64,000 bases of DNA, from assembly GCF_031877795.1 (NCBI RefSeq), contig NC_133933.1:15001-79000 (forward strand), in the 5' to 3' direction. Numbering within the stretch: the stretch's first letter is position 1; every line of letters starts with the position of its first letter. Made by a program: the position numbers and the translations under genes. Shown piece by piece: positions 46,346 through 58,518 of this stretch. The notes under the pieces were generated by a model. The model was not told where the DNA came from and searched no databases. It was given only the letters and a program-made list of their open reading frames with translations. Source of the stretch: Strix aluco. Its lineage: Eukaryota; Chordata; Aves; Strigiformes; Strigidae.

Positions 46346-49300
46346 CCCATGGGGCTAGGTGCTGCTAGTGAAAAGGAGGAAGGTTTCTCTTAAAAGGAAG
46401 AGAAACCACAACACGGTAAGCCTTCCTGCACACCCCTCAGCTGTGGTAATTGGATCAGAGGAAAACATCAGAATAGTTATTTTGCAGAAGGTAAAGAATT
46501 CCACTTCCCCGCACAGGAGGAAAGTCCCCAGGGTGATGGGGAAGCACGATCTCTTTGACTAAGCAGTCACAGTATCTCCGTGCGCCGCTAACGCCAACTT
46601 CTGCCATTTTAGGAGCAAACCATGCTGTTGCCAAACCCATGAAATCTGTACCCAGTTCTCCATATTCCTCACCCTCTACTTCCTCTTGCACAGGAAGCAA
46701 CACTCTCACAGATGTTCCCACTCTGTGTCCAAACTATCCGCCAGCAAACAAATCCACAAAAATAAAAAAAGATGCTTTTCTCTTCTGCCCTCTCCCATCT
46801 CTTCCTGACTAACAGCTGGTTTGGGAGAGAACCACCGAGGCAGAGGCAGGGGAGTCAGGGAGGCATGATAGACCACAAGTTAATACTGCTAGACATGATT
46901 AATTGCAACATAATTTTATGTTCTAACACATTTGAATCTGAAAGAAATGTGCATCTGAGAATAACTTTCTGTTTCGACCCTCTCCCAGAGAAGCCCTGGG
47001 GTGCAGGAACCTGTCTACCAAAAACAGGGAAAAACAAGTTTCTTCTGGTATGCGGAAAGCAGAACTGGAGGGCCGCAGGTTTCTGTGCTGGTCTGCGTAG
47101 AGATCTTATGCAGGTTTGCTCCTCAGACGGAGAGGTGTAGTTGTGTCCATGCTCGTTGAAGAATCAGCAACGTGGAAAATAATGTGAATGGCAGACAGCA
47201 AATTTGCAGCAATTGTACTGATATCACCTGCAATTAGTCAAAGGGAATTACATCAGAGGAGAGTAGATTCGGGAAAGTGAAACGTGCCACTTACCTGAGA
47301 TATTTACTCCTATGAGAAGAGTTCTAAGAATGAGCTGGTTTAGGTCCCAAAGCACAGAATTTGTCCACACAGAAAGAACCAACACCAGTAACAAGCACTT
47401 AACAAAGCCCCAGCTTACCTGTCCAGTGAACTCACCCGCAGGCTCCTCCTGCACGACCCAGAGCCGCGTAAGAGCGGCAGCGCTCGCCTCTTGCCAAGAC
47501 CCGCTGACTGAATATCAGAAAATGAAATCAGAATTTTCTGTAGAAGTCATGTCACTGTTGCTATGTCTTTACTTGCGTTTCCCCTCAAAGACACTGTTCA
47601 ATATTGCAGCCCTTAGACTTCAGACAATAGGGATTCATTCTAGAGCTCATATTTATTTGTCATTTCAAGTCGCACATTATTAATGAGCTGCCAGACTGGA
47701 TTAAAAAGCAGAGATAATATTTGTGTAAGACATCTGCACAGCTGACAGACACGGCTGAGCGGAGTCAGTGGCTCAATGTGCAAGGCGAGACAGCCCCTGG
47801 GAAGTTTCACTTAGCTGAAGGGGTGAAATAAAACGATCAGTCTTGGCAATATTTTCTCAAATGGTGGAGAAATGAGGGGTATTATTCCCTCTCCCTGTGT
47901 GGAGGCAGATGAGTTCATTTCCTGGTCATAAATATCTTCTTTTGTATAGGTATAAGATAGGAGTTACAGCTTTTATCCAGCACCCAAATCTAAGCCCACC
48001 TTAATCAGAGAAGCTCCTCTGAGGTCTGGTCTCCTGGAGGCTGGTGCTTATCTCTCCAGATTTGAGCACGTCTTGCACAGGTCCAGCTCTCCTCCCTTAA
48101 ATTACATTTCCAGCACAAATAAATATCCCCTGCAGAGAGACAGTGAACAAGTGGAAGACGACCTGTTTTAGCAATGAAATCTCTTTACTGAGTCCTTGTG
48201 GGGAACCACAACCCTGCCTCGACTCTGCTCTCAGCCACACTGTGCTTACTTTCCTTACTCACTCACCCAGACCTTTCTCACGTGCCTCTCCTCCTCCACA
48301 GTCCCCCAAATAAGAGGTTGCCTTCAAAAATTAAAAATAAAAAAAGGGGGGGGGGGGGGGGAAATGAATACACAGAACATATGCTGCATGAAAACTAATG
48401 TTAGAATAACGCAGCACAGCGTGTTGGTAGAATAACCATTTTGGTACTAAAAAATATTCTTTTTGCACGTTGTCACCTCCAACCCTGATTTACTCTCCGG
48501 GTCAGCAGAAGAGGCGCAGTTTGATGGGCCCTGTGCTAGAACGCAGCTGCTGCGTCTTCCTGAAGAGGAAACTACAGACATCATTTCAAGAGCAGCACAG
48601 CTGTATTTACATGAAGGAAGCAAGACTCATCGGGCAGAAAGGGCTGTCTACAGGGGGTCACCCCAAGTGGAAAGCAGGAGCAAGAATCTTTCCTGACATG
48701 TCCAAAACACTCTTCATTTCCTGTCTCTTCTACTACAGCAAGTCAGGATCTGTCTGAAGAACAGATGACTGCGGGGCCATTCCCAGCACCTGCCAGGGAA
48801 GAAAAGTGCCCAGTCAGACTAGAAATGGAGCACAAACAACCTTGGGGTTTTCCAGCCCCTCCGGACTGGACAGGGCAGCCTCTGGGCTACCGCAAGAGTT
48901 TCCAGTCACCGGCAGTTACAAAAGAGTGGAAAAAAAAAATCAACAGCGGAAAAAGCGGCGCAGATGACAGAGCTCTACACCTTGTGCAATCCGCTGAACC
49001 CCCCCTTGTCGGCATCCCGAATCAAACCACCTGTAAACAAAGGGTGCATCTTGCAAAGCAGCACTACAAACACTGAGCAAATCTCTTGTTATTTGTTTTC
49101 CCCCGAGTTCAATCGCACAAAAGGTCCGAGGGCTCAAGCCGCAGGAGCGCTGCTGCACCCCAGCCCCCGTGTGCACACACAAGAGAGCCCGATCCGAAAC
49201 CTCCCCGGCGTAGGAAACACCCCCGGGAAGCCCATGGCGGGAGTCCATCGGTTTTATAACGCTGTGGTCACACTTGGTGCTTCCAGAGGCTCGCTGTGCC

Positions 49301-49560
49301 GCTCAGGCAGGAGCGCAGGCAGCCGGCGCCGCGGGCCAACACCCCCCGCAGCGTCTCAGGGTTACAACGAGCAACTTCCACTCTCGATTTTCTGCTCAGC
49401 AAGAGGCGCCAGCGCGATGGGGAAATCCTCACTGATCGCACTGGGCAGAAGCATCTCTGGCTGCAGCCGCCTCCGCCAGGCGCCCCGAGGGGAGCAGGGC
49501 TGCGAGATGCCGCCTGTCCCGGCGAGGCTGGGCTGGTCCCGGGGGTGTCCCGGCCCCCCC
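46346..49560. other. Intergenic sequence upstream of TLR15
   Basis: No coding region supported. A G-run of about 16 is at 48344-48360. CpG content rises from about 49100 toward the putative TLR15 promoter. Confidence 0.45.
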
Positions 49561-49577
49561 CCGCTCCCTCCCGCTGC

Positions 49578-49585
49578 TATAAAAG
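49578..49585 (+). promoter_or_regulatory. TLR15: TATA box, putative TLR15 promoter
   Basis: TATAAAAG sits in a GC-rich setting. About 30 bp downstream a start would give a short exon ending GAGAGCAG at a consensus donor, GTAAAG (49638). The next strong acceptor on this strand that leads into an ATG is the TLR15 one at 51221. Confidence 0.45.
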
Positions 49586-49607
49586 GCAGCAGCGGCGGCG
49601 GCAGGTA

Positions 49608-49637
49608 CCAGCGGGGGAGCAGCACCCAGGAGAGCAG
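49608..49637 (+). other. TLR15: Putative untranslated exon 1 of TLR15
   Basis: Inferred from TATAAAAG at 49578 and the donor CAG before GTAAAG at 49638. Splicing to 51222 would remove an intron of about 1.6 kb that carries a CR1 copy. The start is approximate and no transcript was checked. Confidence 0.35.
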
Positions 49638-49727
49638 GTAAAGGGGGGCACGAGGGACGGGGAGGGGGGGTCACTGCAGGGAGCTGTTAGCTGTCTTCCA
49701 GCCTCAAATCTGCAATGCTTTTAACAG

Positions 49728-50172
49728 GGCAACGGAGCTGGTGCAGGGTCTGGAGCACAGGTCTGATGGGGAGCGGCTGAGGGAACTGGGGGGGTTTAGT
49801 CTGGAGAAGAGGAGGCTGAGGGGAGACCTCATCGCCCTCTACAACTCCCTGAAAGGAGGGTGCAGAGAGGGGGGATGAGCCTCTTTAACCAAGTAACAAG
49901 TGACAGGACAAGAGGGAATGGCCTCAAGCTGTGCCAGGGCAGGGTCAGACTGGCTCTTAGGAAGTATTTCTTTGCAGAAGGGGTTGTTGGGCGTTGGAAT
50001 GGGCTGCCCAGGGAGGTGGTGGAGTCCCCATCCCTGGAGGGGTTGAAGAGTCGGGTCGACATAGCGCTGAGGGATGTGGTGGAGTTGGGAACTGTCAATG
50101 TTAGGTTAATGGTTGGACTAGATGATCTTCAAGGTCCTTTCCAACCTAGATGATTCTGTGATTCTGTGATGC
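49728..50172 (+). mobile_element. CR1 LINE, 3' fragment in the TLR15 leader intron
   Basis: Sense-strand CR1 end: GGTCTGGAGCACAGGTCTGA, then AGGCTGAGGGGAGACCTCAT, closing with CCTAGATGATTCTGTGATTC and one more 8-bp repeat. Confidence 0.93.
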
Positions 50173-51219
50173 CCAGAGGGGCTTGCTTACCCCTGGGGGC
50201 TTGGGCTTCTGGCTGCAGGGTATTCCTGCTCGGTGCGAGGCGTGAGGGCAGGATGCAGGGTGGTCTGGTGGGGTTCTGCTGGAGCAGAGGGGCCAGGGCA
50301 CAGAGCCGGGACATCCTTGGGGTCCCTTCTCTTGATGGTCCACATCTGGCGGGCAGCACAGGGGACTCTGGTAACACCACATGCACACCTGAAGGTAATG
50401 AAGACAAGACATGGGTCAGGGGTGTCAGGAAAGTAGTAACAGAGAGACCTGGGGGCAGGAGAGGAAGCGGGCAGTGATGCTACCAGGCAAAGGGAAGCCT
50501 CCAAAGATGAACGATGCCCGGGCAGTGACCTCTCCTGGTACAGGCTGCCTCATACAAGCCCCTGATATCCTACTTCAAAGCAAACTCACTCTTTTCCTTG
50601 CTCCGATAGGTAAGGCTAAATAAATGGTCACTGGTCAATTCTTAGCAGAGAGCAAACCACCAAGGGGGTGGGATCACAAGAAGATACGTGGTCACACAGT
50701 TACATGGAGCTGCCTGCCACGTTACTCTTGAACTCGCTATTGCAGTGGCTGAACAGGTTTTGGATGGGTCAGACTCACCTGTTGCTGTGACCCAGGATGA
50801 AAGATGTAAAAGCTGACTCCCAGGCAGCGGGTATCAGATTACGCAATGGAGAAATGCTATTGCGAAGGCTGCACACTACTTGCCTGGGGGGATGGAGGGG
50901 GGGGAAGCAATTTAAAAAAAAAAAACCAAAAAAAAAACCAGAACAAAACAAAACAGAAAAAACATCATTCAGACTTTATCTACAATGATCTGAAATGAAT
51001 AACACTCTCCTTCCAATCTTTCTCCAACACCACCTTTTCGCATTGCGTTTTTGAAAATAATAATGAAGATGTATTTTTTTATGTAGACAAAAAGGGATTA
51101 ATACATACAACTAATGAAACAATTTCTGTACTTGCCAGTAAATCAGGATGGGGGTTTTTTTAAGGGTATTCATTAACATAGAGCCTATTATAATGATGGA
51201 TTTCACATTTCTTTTCTCC

Positions 51220-51221
51220 AG
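51220..51221 (+). other. TLR15: Splice acceptor before the TLR15 ATG
   Basis: The pyrimidine-rich tract TTTCACATTTCTTTTCTCC is followed by AG at 51220-51221, one base before ATG 51223. This supports the ATG at 51223 over in-frame ATGs from 51148. Confidence 0.75.
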
Positions 51222-51222
51222 G

Positions 51223-53835
51223 ATGAGGATCCTTGTTGGAAGCTTTCATTTCTACCTCATTTCTTTCTTACTCAGCAGAGCAAATGGATTCCTAACTCTG
51301 AGAACTCCAGCCTATGTCTTCCCATTTTATAACTACTCCTATTTAAACCTCTCTTCTCTATCAGAAGCACAAGCTCCAAAAACAGCAAGAGCTCTCAATT
51401 TCTCACATAACATAATTGAAAAAATAACCAGGAGAGATTTGGAAGGTTTTGATGTGCTGGAAGTTTTAGACCTTTCCTACAATCAGATTAAGGACATTGA
51501 ACCTGGTGCGTTTGAGAGCCTGCTCAGCCTTATTTCTGTGAATTTATCCTTTAATGATAAGAAACTTCTTGTATCAGGTCTTCCACCCCACCTGAAGCTC
51601 TTACCCAGCAGTAAAGCCTCGGGGTCTTTGCAGCTTTATAAGTATTTTGAGAAATCCTCAGAGGCTGCTCTGGAGTCTTCTGCATCCGCCGAGAAGCCGC
51701 CACGTTCGGGAGATCCGTCTGTCCTGCAAAATGTGAATTCGAGGCTCAGACGAAGTACTGGGAATCTTCTTCCAAGAGCAGAGAAAAACGTAACTGTGTC
51801 TCCAACAGCCACATCGGGGCCTGATTTCTGCACAGCACCAATAAACGGGGTACTCAACCTGTCACACAGCAAACTCTCTGAGGAAGAGCTGACATTAAAA
51901 CTGGATCCGGATCTCTGCCAAGTTCAGCTGGACAGTACTTTGGAGCTTGACATTAGTCACAGTGACCTGGAAATGGATCTTCTGTCCCTGTTCATCCTGT
52001 TTTTGCCAATGAAAAACGTGCAGTCTATCGATGCCAGTTACAACAAATTAACAATTAACATTCTAGATGTTGAGGCGATCTGTAAGTTCCCATTCAGCAA
52101 GCTTTGGTTTTTAAATATTAGCAACAATCCCATAAACAGCTTGGACACGCTGTGTCTCCCTTCAACCATCAAGGTAATCGATTTGTCCTTCACCAACGTA
52201 AGTCAAATACCCCCAAATTTTGCTAAAAAAATGTTTAACTTAGAACACATGTACGTTCAAGGAAATCACTTCATATACACTGTACGCCCAGATGCAGTTC
52301 CCACGGTTCCCCCTGGAACTGTACGTATTAATGCCATTTCATTGGTCAGAAACCAGGCTGGGACACCCATCGAAAGCCTTCCCAAGAGAGTGAAATACTT
52401 GAAAATGTCCAACTGCTCTATTGTAGAACTGCCAGAGTGGTTTGTTGGCACAATGGAAGAATTAATATTTTTGGATCTCAGCAGCAACTGGATTTCTGTG
52501 CTTCCTGACTTACCTACCTCCCTGCAGCATCTCGACATAAGCAACAGCGATATTAAAATAATACCCCCTAGCTTTAAATCTCTCTCCAACTTAACCATAT
52601 TTAATATTCAAAATAATAAAATTACGGCTATGCATCCTGAGTATTTCCCATCGACTTTAACAAAATGTGATATTAGCAAAAATAAGTTGAACATGTTGTT
52701 GTTAACTGACGCCCCGGGGACACTCGAGTATCTTAATGTTTCTGGAAACCTCATCACCAGACTGGAACCTGGCAGCCACCTTTCTGCGCTCGCTACCCTG
52801 GACAGCAGTCACAACCTCATTTCAGAACTCCCTGACCACTTTGGGAAATCTCTTCCAATGCTGAAATATTTTAATTTGTCAGGGAATAAGATCTCCTTCC
52901 TACAGCGTGGCTCGCTCCCAGCTTCTCTGGTTGAGTTAGACATCAGTGACAATGCCATTACTACCATAGTGGAGGACACTTTTGGCCAGTTAACGAGTTT
53001 GAGTGTTTTGAGCGCTCAAGGCAAACACTTTTTTTGTAACTGTGACTTGTACTGGTTCACAAATGTCTATATCCACAACCCACGTGTGCAGATAATCGGC
53101 AAAGAAAACCTCAGGTGCAGCTTCCCGCCAGACAGAAGGGGCTCGCTGGTGGGGAGCAGCAACCTGACGCTTCTGCGCTGCTCCCTGGGCATCCAGATGG
53201 CCATCACCGCCTGCACGGCCATCCTGGTGGTTCTGACCTTCACAGGCTTATGCTGGCGGTTCGACGGGCTGTGGTACGTGAGGATGGGTTGGTACTGGTG
53301 CATGGCGAAGAGGAAGCAGTACGAGAAGAGGCCAGAAAACAAGCCCTTCGATGCCTTCATTTCATACAGCGAACAAGATGCCAACTGGACGAAAGAGAAT
53401 CTACTGAGAAAACTGGAAACCGACGGATTCAAGATATGTTACCACGAGAGGGATTTCAAACCGGGGCATCCCATACTTGGTAACATTTTTTACTGCATAG
53501 AGAACAGCCATAAAGTCCTTTTTGTTCTCTCTCCCAGCTTCGTAAACAGCTGCTGGTGTCAGTATGAACTGTATTTTGCAGAACACCGGGTCCTGAACGA
53601 AAATCAGGATTCCCTCATCATGATTGTGCTGGAAGATCTCCCACCCAACAGCGTGCCGCAGAAGTTCAGCAAGCTCAGGAAACTGCTGAAAAGGAAAACC
53701 TACTTGAAGTGGAGCCCTGAGGAACACAAGCAGAAAATGTTCTGGCACCAGCTAGCAGCTGTCTTAAAAACCACCAACGAACCACTTGTGAGAGCAGAGA
53801 ATGGACCCGCTCAGGAGGCGTATGAGATGGAATGA
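51223..53835 (+). CDS. TLR15: Toll-like receptor 15
   Basis: An 870-residue type I membrane receptor, close to the chicken length of about 868. Residues 1 to about 21 are a signal peptide (MRILVGSFHFYLISFLL). Leucine-rich repeats fill about 55-600, with a less regular stretch at about 130-215. A cysteine-rich LRR C-terminal cap (FFCNCDLYWF) follows at about 603-655, then a membrane helix at about 657-680 and a TIR domain from about 707. TIR box 1 is FDAFISYS, the BB loop is RDFKPGHP with its proline at about 747, and box 3 FW is near the end. TLR15 is known only in birds and reptiles and is reported to respond to microbial proteases and yeast, signalling through MyD88. The whole coding sequence is one exon. 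Neighbouring GPR75 is convergent. Confidence 0.94.
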   Translation: MRILVGSFHFYLISFLLSRANGFLTLRTPAYVFPFYNYSYLNLSSLSEAQAPKTARALNFSHNIIEKITRRDLEGFDVLEVLDLSYNQIKDIEPGAFESLLSLISVNLSFNDKKLLVSGLPPHLKLLPSSKASGSLQLYKYFEKSSEAALESSASAEKPPRSGDPSVLQNVNSRLRRSTGNLLPRAEKNVTVSPTATSGPDFCTAPINGVLNLSHSKLSEEELTLKLDPDLCQVQLDSTLELDISHSDLEMDLLSLFILFLPMKNVQSIDASYNKLTINILDVEAICKFPFSKLWFLNISNNPINSLDTLCLPSTIKVIDLSFTNVSQIPPNFAKKMFNLEHMYVQGNHFIYTVRPDAVPTVPPGTVRINAISLVRNQAGTPIESLPKRVKYLKMSNCSIVELPEWFVGTMEELIFLDLSSNWISVLPDLPTSLQHLDISNSDIKIIPPSFKSLSNLTIFNIQNNKITAMHPEYFPSTLTKCDISKNKLNMLLLTDAPGTLEYLNVSGNLITRLEPGSHLSALATLDSSHNLISELPDHFGKSLPMLKYFNLSGNKISFLQRGSLPASLVELDISDNAITTIVEDTFGQLTSLSVLSAQGKHFFCNCDLYWFTNVYIHNPRVQIIGKENLRCSFPPDRRGSLVGSSNLTLLRCSLGIQMAITACTAILVVLTFTGLCWRFDGLWYVRMGWYWCMAKRKQYEKRPENKPFDAFISYSEQDANWTKENLLRKLETDGFKICYHERDFKPGHPILGNIFYCIENSHKVLFVLSPSFVNSCWCQYELYFAEHRVLNENQDSLIMIVLEDLPPNSVPQKFSKLRKLLKRKTYLKWSPEEHKQKMFWHQLAAVLKTTNEPLVRAENGPAQEAYEME

Positions 53836-53879
53836 GGCACAAGAACGTGTAAAGGTTGCGCCGGGGAAGTCTGTGGTCA

Positions 53880-53885
53880 AATAAA
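53880..53885 (+). terminator. TLR15: TLR15 poly(A) signal
   Basis: AATAAA 45 bp after the stop, followed by the U/GU-rich TTTCTGTGTTTACC. It would give a very short 3' UTR. Confidence 0.7.
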
Positions 53886-56800
53886 ATTTCTGTGTTTACC
53901 TCCTGCCACGGCTGCTGTGTTGCGATGGGGGGTTGTCACGGATCGGTCCCGGGAGAGGTCACTAGCAGGTCTGTAGCATTATTCCGTCTGATAAAAGAAT
54001 CCATCACCCAAAGAGCTGAGGCCCGAGCACTGATAAGCAGCCTTTTCGTCCTGGGTGCTTGATTTTCTTCAGCCCTTTCCAGTATTTCTTAAAATGCTGT
54101 AGATGTCACCTGAAAGGAAGAACAGCTCGAGTCACACTGCATGTCCTCACTGGTTTTTGAGATTATTGCAGTGAAAAGTGCTATCACTCACAGGTGAAGC
54201 TGTAGTTCCGATTCTCAGTTCTAGTACAGCTTAAGGTGGGGACACACGCTGTGTACGTGTAAGAAAAATGAAACCATGACGGTACGCAGGTAACAGCTTC
54301 CTTCTGTGGTTTAAAAGATTAAAGATTTACTCAATGTAGCCATCTGAGAGATGCAATTGCAAATCCAGGCTGCTACATCATTTTGTTTAAGTAAGTGGTG
54401 GAAGAGATCAGACTTTAAAATCTTTTATAATTACAAATTAACATGTACAACCCAACAATCAAAGAAGAGCCAGCTGAGCATGTCAGTCTCTACTGTTAAA
54501 TAACTGGTGTGAGCTTTACTTACACACTGTTATTATAGATCTCTGAAGAGGAAGCGAGGAAGTTCTGTATATTATTATTTAGACTTAGGAAAGTGCCACC
54601 TGACACCATCACCCTGACCCATTTCCAAATGAATTCAGTGCTGCCTCTGCATAGCCCTTGTCATCGCCTAGTGCCACTTAATAATTTTATTAATTGTATT
54701 TGAAAAAGTAAAAAAAATTCAGCTGATCTAATTTTGACCTTCAAGAAAAATCAACAGACTGTGAGGAAGATAAATCCCAGGTGAGTACAAATCATTTAGC
54801 GTAGCACAATGCAGATTTGCTCCTAAGATGAGCAAACCCAAGCGACTTAGCAGCAGATCACCCAGCCCCGGGCACGCAGAGCGTCTGCGTACAACCTATG
54901 GGACAGCACGTTTGAAACCTATACTCTGAAAATGAATTAACTCTGCTGTGACAGAACAACACTAACACCTATTTGATACCAGAAGGGCAAACATGAAACA
55001 AACATAAGGAGGTATCAGCAAATACACCCATTCTGCAATGTATTTGAAAGGGAGAGCTCCAGCTGGAGCAGCACATGGTTTTGACCCTCCCTGTGCTGCT
55101 TCCCAGTGAAAAGGCAAAACCCCACCCTGCAGCACGCAGCACCTTTGAGCCTTGGAACCAAGGTTCAGGGACAGGCTCTGTAATGAGTGAGAGCGTTTTT
55201 CTAATAGCAAACATAAACCCATTCCAAATAGGAATTGTCAACGACCTGTTGTCAGCATTTATTAGGACATAACAAATGACATTTTTCAGTCAATTTGCCG
55301 GTACTGATGAACCTTCAGGGTACCGCACCCGGTATATCCTTGAGGCGCAGTGCTTGAAGTCGACAATAATCAGCGAGCTATTCAAGTCCAAGCAATCAGC
55401 ATCAGTTGTAGCGCAAGGACAGAACCTGTGCTCACAAACCCCAGAAGCACTTTGAAATTGCCTTTGTCCCCCGGTGCCGACTCTCCAGTTCTACACCGGT
55501 GCAAATGAAGAGGAGCAGAGCAGGACTTGCCCTCCTCTACCACCTCCATGCACGGAGAGGTCTCTGTACTGTGCGCGCACCCACCGTTCCCCGACCAGCC
55601 TGAGGAGTCGCGTCTGCTGACTGCTGTGAAAACAGAATTATTTTCCTGTTCTCTAACTGGCCGGCTGCCTGCCAGCCCGCTGAGTGGTGACAGGGAGCTG
55701 GGGCATTGCTCCTGGTCTGCGCAGCACCAGCACACTTGCTTGCCAGCGCCCACCAGCGGGACCATTGCTGTAATCCTCCACCCACCTGCGGCACCAGTGC
55801 AAACACACCCCTCTTAAATACTTTACAAAAAAAATGTAAGACACCCCATTCAAAACAGACCGAAGGCAAACCTAAAAACCTCCACAGGACTGCACCGTAA
55901 CCCCTGCAAGAGGGTTTTATTATTGTAATCCATTACCCTGCCTGCCGTGAACACCTCGCCTCGTCTCTGCCTCGCTGCCTCCTGGAAGAAGGGGAAGAGG
56001 TAACCGTGCGGGTGAGCACAGCCCTCGGCCTTCTGAGTCCCTTCACTGGTTATCCCTGTGCTGCAGCTGGAGGGGTACTGAGGATTACACAGGAGAGAAT
56101 TTTCACAGCTTTCCTAACAAGTGATAAACCACCTACCTAAGCCATGCGTACCATAAAATACCACAAGATGGCACAAGATCATTAGGCACTGATCCTTCTC
56201 AACTATCAGCTGTCCAGTTCTCGCATCCTGCCCTCCCCAGCTTGCTGAAGCCTCACCACTAAGGCAGGTCAGCTCTACGACTTCAAAAAAAACGTGTAAC
56301 ACCTTACAGAAATCTCTCTAATCTCTAGTCTGAGAAGTTCTGAGGCGGTGCCCAACTGTTGAACACTCTTTAGCAGCTTTCTGAAGTTGTGTAGATATTG
56401 TTTAAAACTATTTGGGATTCACAGATTTTAGGTTTTATAGATAAAGGATAAAAAATACAACACTACAGGCCACCAGCTGAAAAGTCAACTTTTATGACCA
56501 CAAAGTAAGAGCTATGACTTAAAAAGACTATAGATTATAAAATCTTTCAAATATTTTTCTTCCTGTAGAGAACCAGAATTCACTCGTTAGTGAGATCAGC
56601 CCCAAGTCATTCATCAGCTGGTTTTCCAACAAGCTTCTTGATGCTTTCTTTGAGGCCGCCCCTTATTTTGCCGGATACCCTGGTCAATCCCTCCAAATTA
56701 GTATGCTTTGTACTGAAGAGAAATGCAAAGACAGAAAACACAAACAAGACAGATCTTTTAGTCATCTTTTATAGTTACTTTAGAAAGAACCATGTCATTT

Positions 56801-57840
56801 GTTTGTAGCGAAAAATATCTGGGCAGAGAGAAAAGACTTATGGAAATAACTTCAATTTTACATTTGTATTAGAAAGTTGTTCACATCCATTTTATTGCAA
56901 GAAAGCTGTCTTGAATTATTCAAAATTAATTAAAATTCAGAGTGTTAAACAATGAACAGTGTTCATAATGTAGTAGTCTTCCAGGAAAATCTTGAAAATA
57001 GTTTAGTTAACAAATAGCCTAAACACACAACCCCTCACACACGGCAGTGATGTGAATGTCTTTTGTTTCCAAAATAACAAATCATCCTCCCATGACTGTC
57101 ATTTTGCTCAAGATATGGTGTTTTCCCATAATGAGGGGCAGAAGTCTGTGGCACAATTATTTCAGAAATACTATGGCTGTCGAAAGTCAAAGGGTGATTG
57201 CTGGTTTTGAGAAGATCTGGCCAGTTAAAGCGATAATTGTCAGGAGTTCAAATGCCTCTGAATCATTCCATTTCATCAGGATTTCCCACAACATGTGACA
57301 CGATGTCAATGGTAGGATTTATAAAAAAATATTTAACTTCCGAGCAAAAATATTTAACTTCTGTTATTTGCTCACTGTGTAGACCAACAGATAAAGTTTG
57401 TCAGTCGATTATTAATCCTTAAATCAAGCTGATGTTGGACTTAAGAGAACCTCAAAAACTCATAGTCATCTTGTTATGTGGCCATTCTGTTTTTAAAAAT
57501 GTTAATAGCAGTCAGTTCTACCTGTCAGGAATACCACAACCAAATCCCAATAATTCCTGCTTTTATACAAAGTCATAGACAAAAAGCAACCAGCAACACT
57601 GCTCTTTGTGTAACAGTTTACGAATTAAAAAATTCCAGAGGTGACTGCATTACTAACAGAGTATCAGTACTGTAATATTGCAATATTCATCTTTAGCCTC
57701 AAGTAAAACTTATAATTGGGTATTGCACAGTTGTTTCTATCAGATGTAAAATACCGGTCCAAATAGATTATTTTGGGATACGTAGCGCCACTGATCCTTA
57801 AAATAAACGTAGAGCAGAAATTAAAATATATATTATTTCA
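53886..57840. other. Intergenic sequence between convergent TLR15 and GPR75
   Basis: AT-rich, without recognised genes or repeats. Small open frames have no family features. Part of the right side could be a long GPR75 3' UTR. Confidence 0.5.
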
Positions 57841-57844
57841 GAGG

Positions 57845-57850
57845 TTTATT
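57845..57850 (-). terminator. GPR75: Candidate GPR75 poly(A) signal
   Basis: AATAAA on the minus strand, about 670 bp past the GPR75 stop. Others further on are possible, so this is only a candidate. Confidence 0.3.
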
Positions 57851-58518
57851 ACACTGTCACAACACTTCCCCAGTGGCAACATAACACTGTTTGTAAGGTG
57901 CCTTGTCCTGCTTCAGGAAGCCGAGACTTAAATCCTAAATTTTAGCTGAAGTTCACAGAAATTTTACCATTTACCTCAGTGAAACCAGGATTTCATCCGC
58001 CGAACAGAAAGGACTTTTTAGTGACATTTGCTACAACAAAACACCACTGATTCTTTCAACCCTCTGCAACAGGAAGAATTCAAACTTAGGTATCACAATA
58101 CCGAACATCCTCCCAGTTCTTCCTTCTTGAAAACTCAGCAAATATGCAATTTAACAGGTAATACTTCTGGCGCAACCTCAGGCTGTTCTTTGAGATCTTC
58201 TGCCTCCTGATGTACCCAATCTTGTAACACTTTTTTTTTTTTTTCTTGTCCAACCATAAAATTTAGTAACAAAAACACCCTCATGTAACAACTTTAAATA
58301 CAAACCTAACACACTGCCCTTTTTGACTGGCCGCAGAAACCCCAGATGTCATGAAGCAATATCCTTATATTCACTTTAAACGCAAATAGTTGTCTATTAA
58401 CAGTAGCGGCATTTTTCTTAATTAGCAGCAGTACAGCGATACCATATCATTTAGAACCATCATGAACAGAAGCACAGAAGGGGACCCCCGCTCAGCCCCA
58501 TCAGGACCCTTTCTGAAG

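Noticed and set aside
51148-51222. TLR15 start at in-frame ATGs from 51148
   Set aside because: A strong splice acceptor ends at 51221, and the signal peptide and homology begin at ATG 51223.
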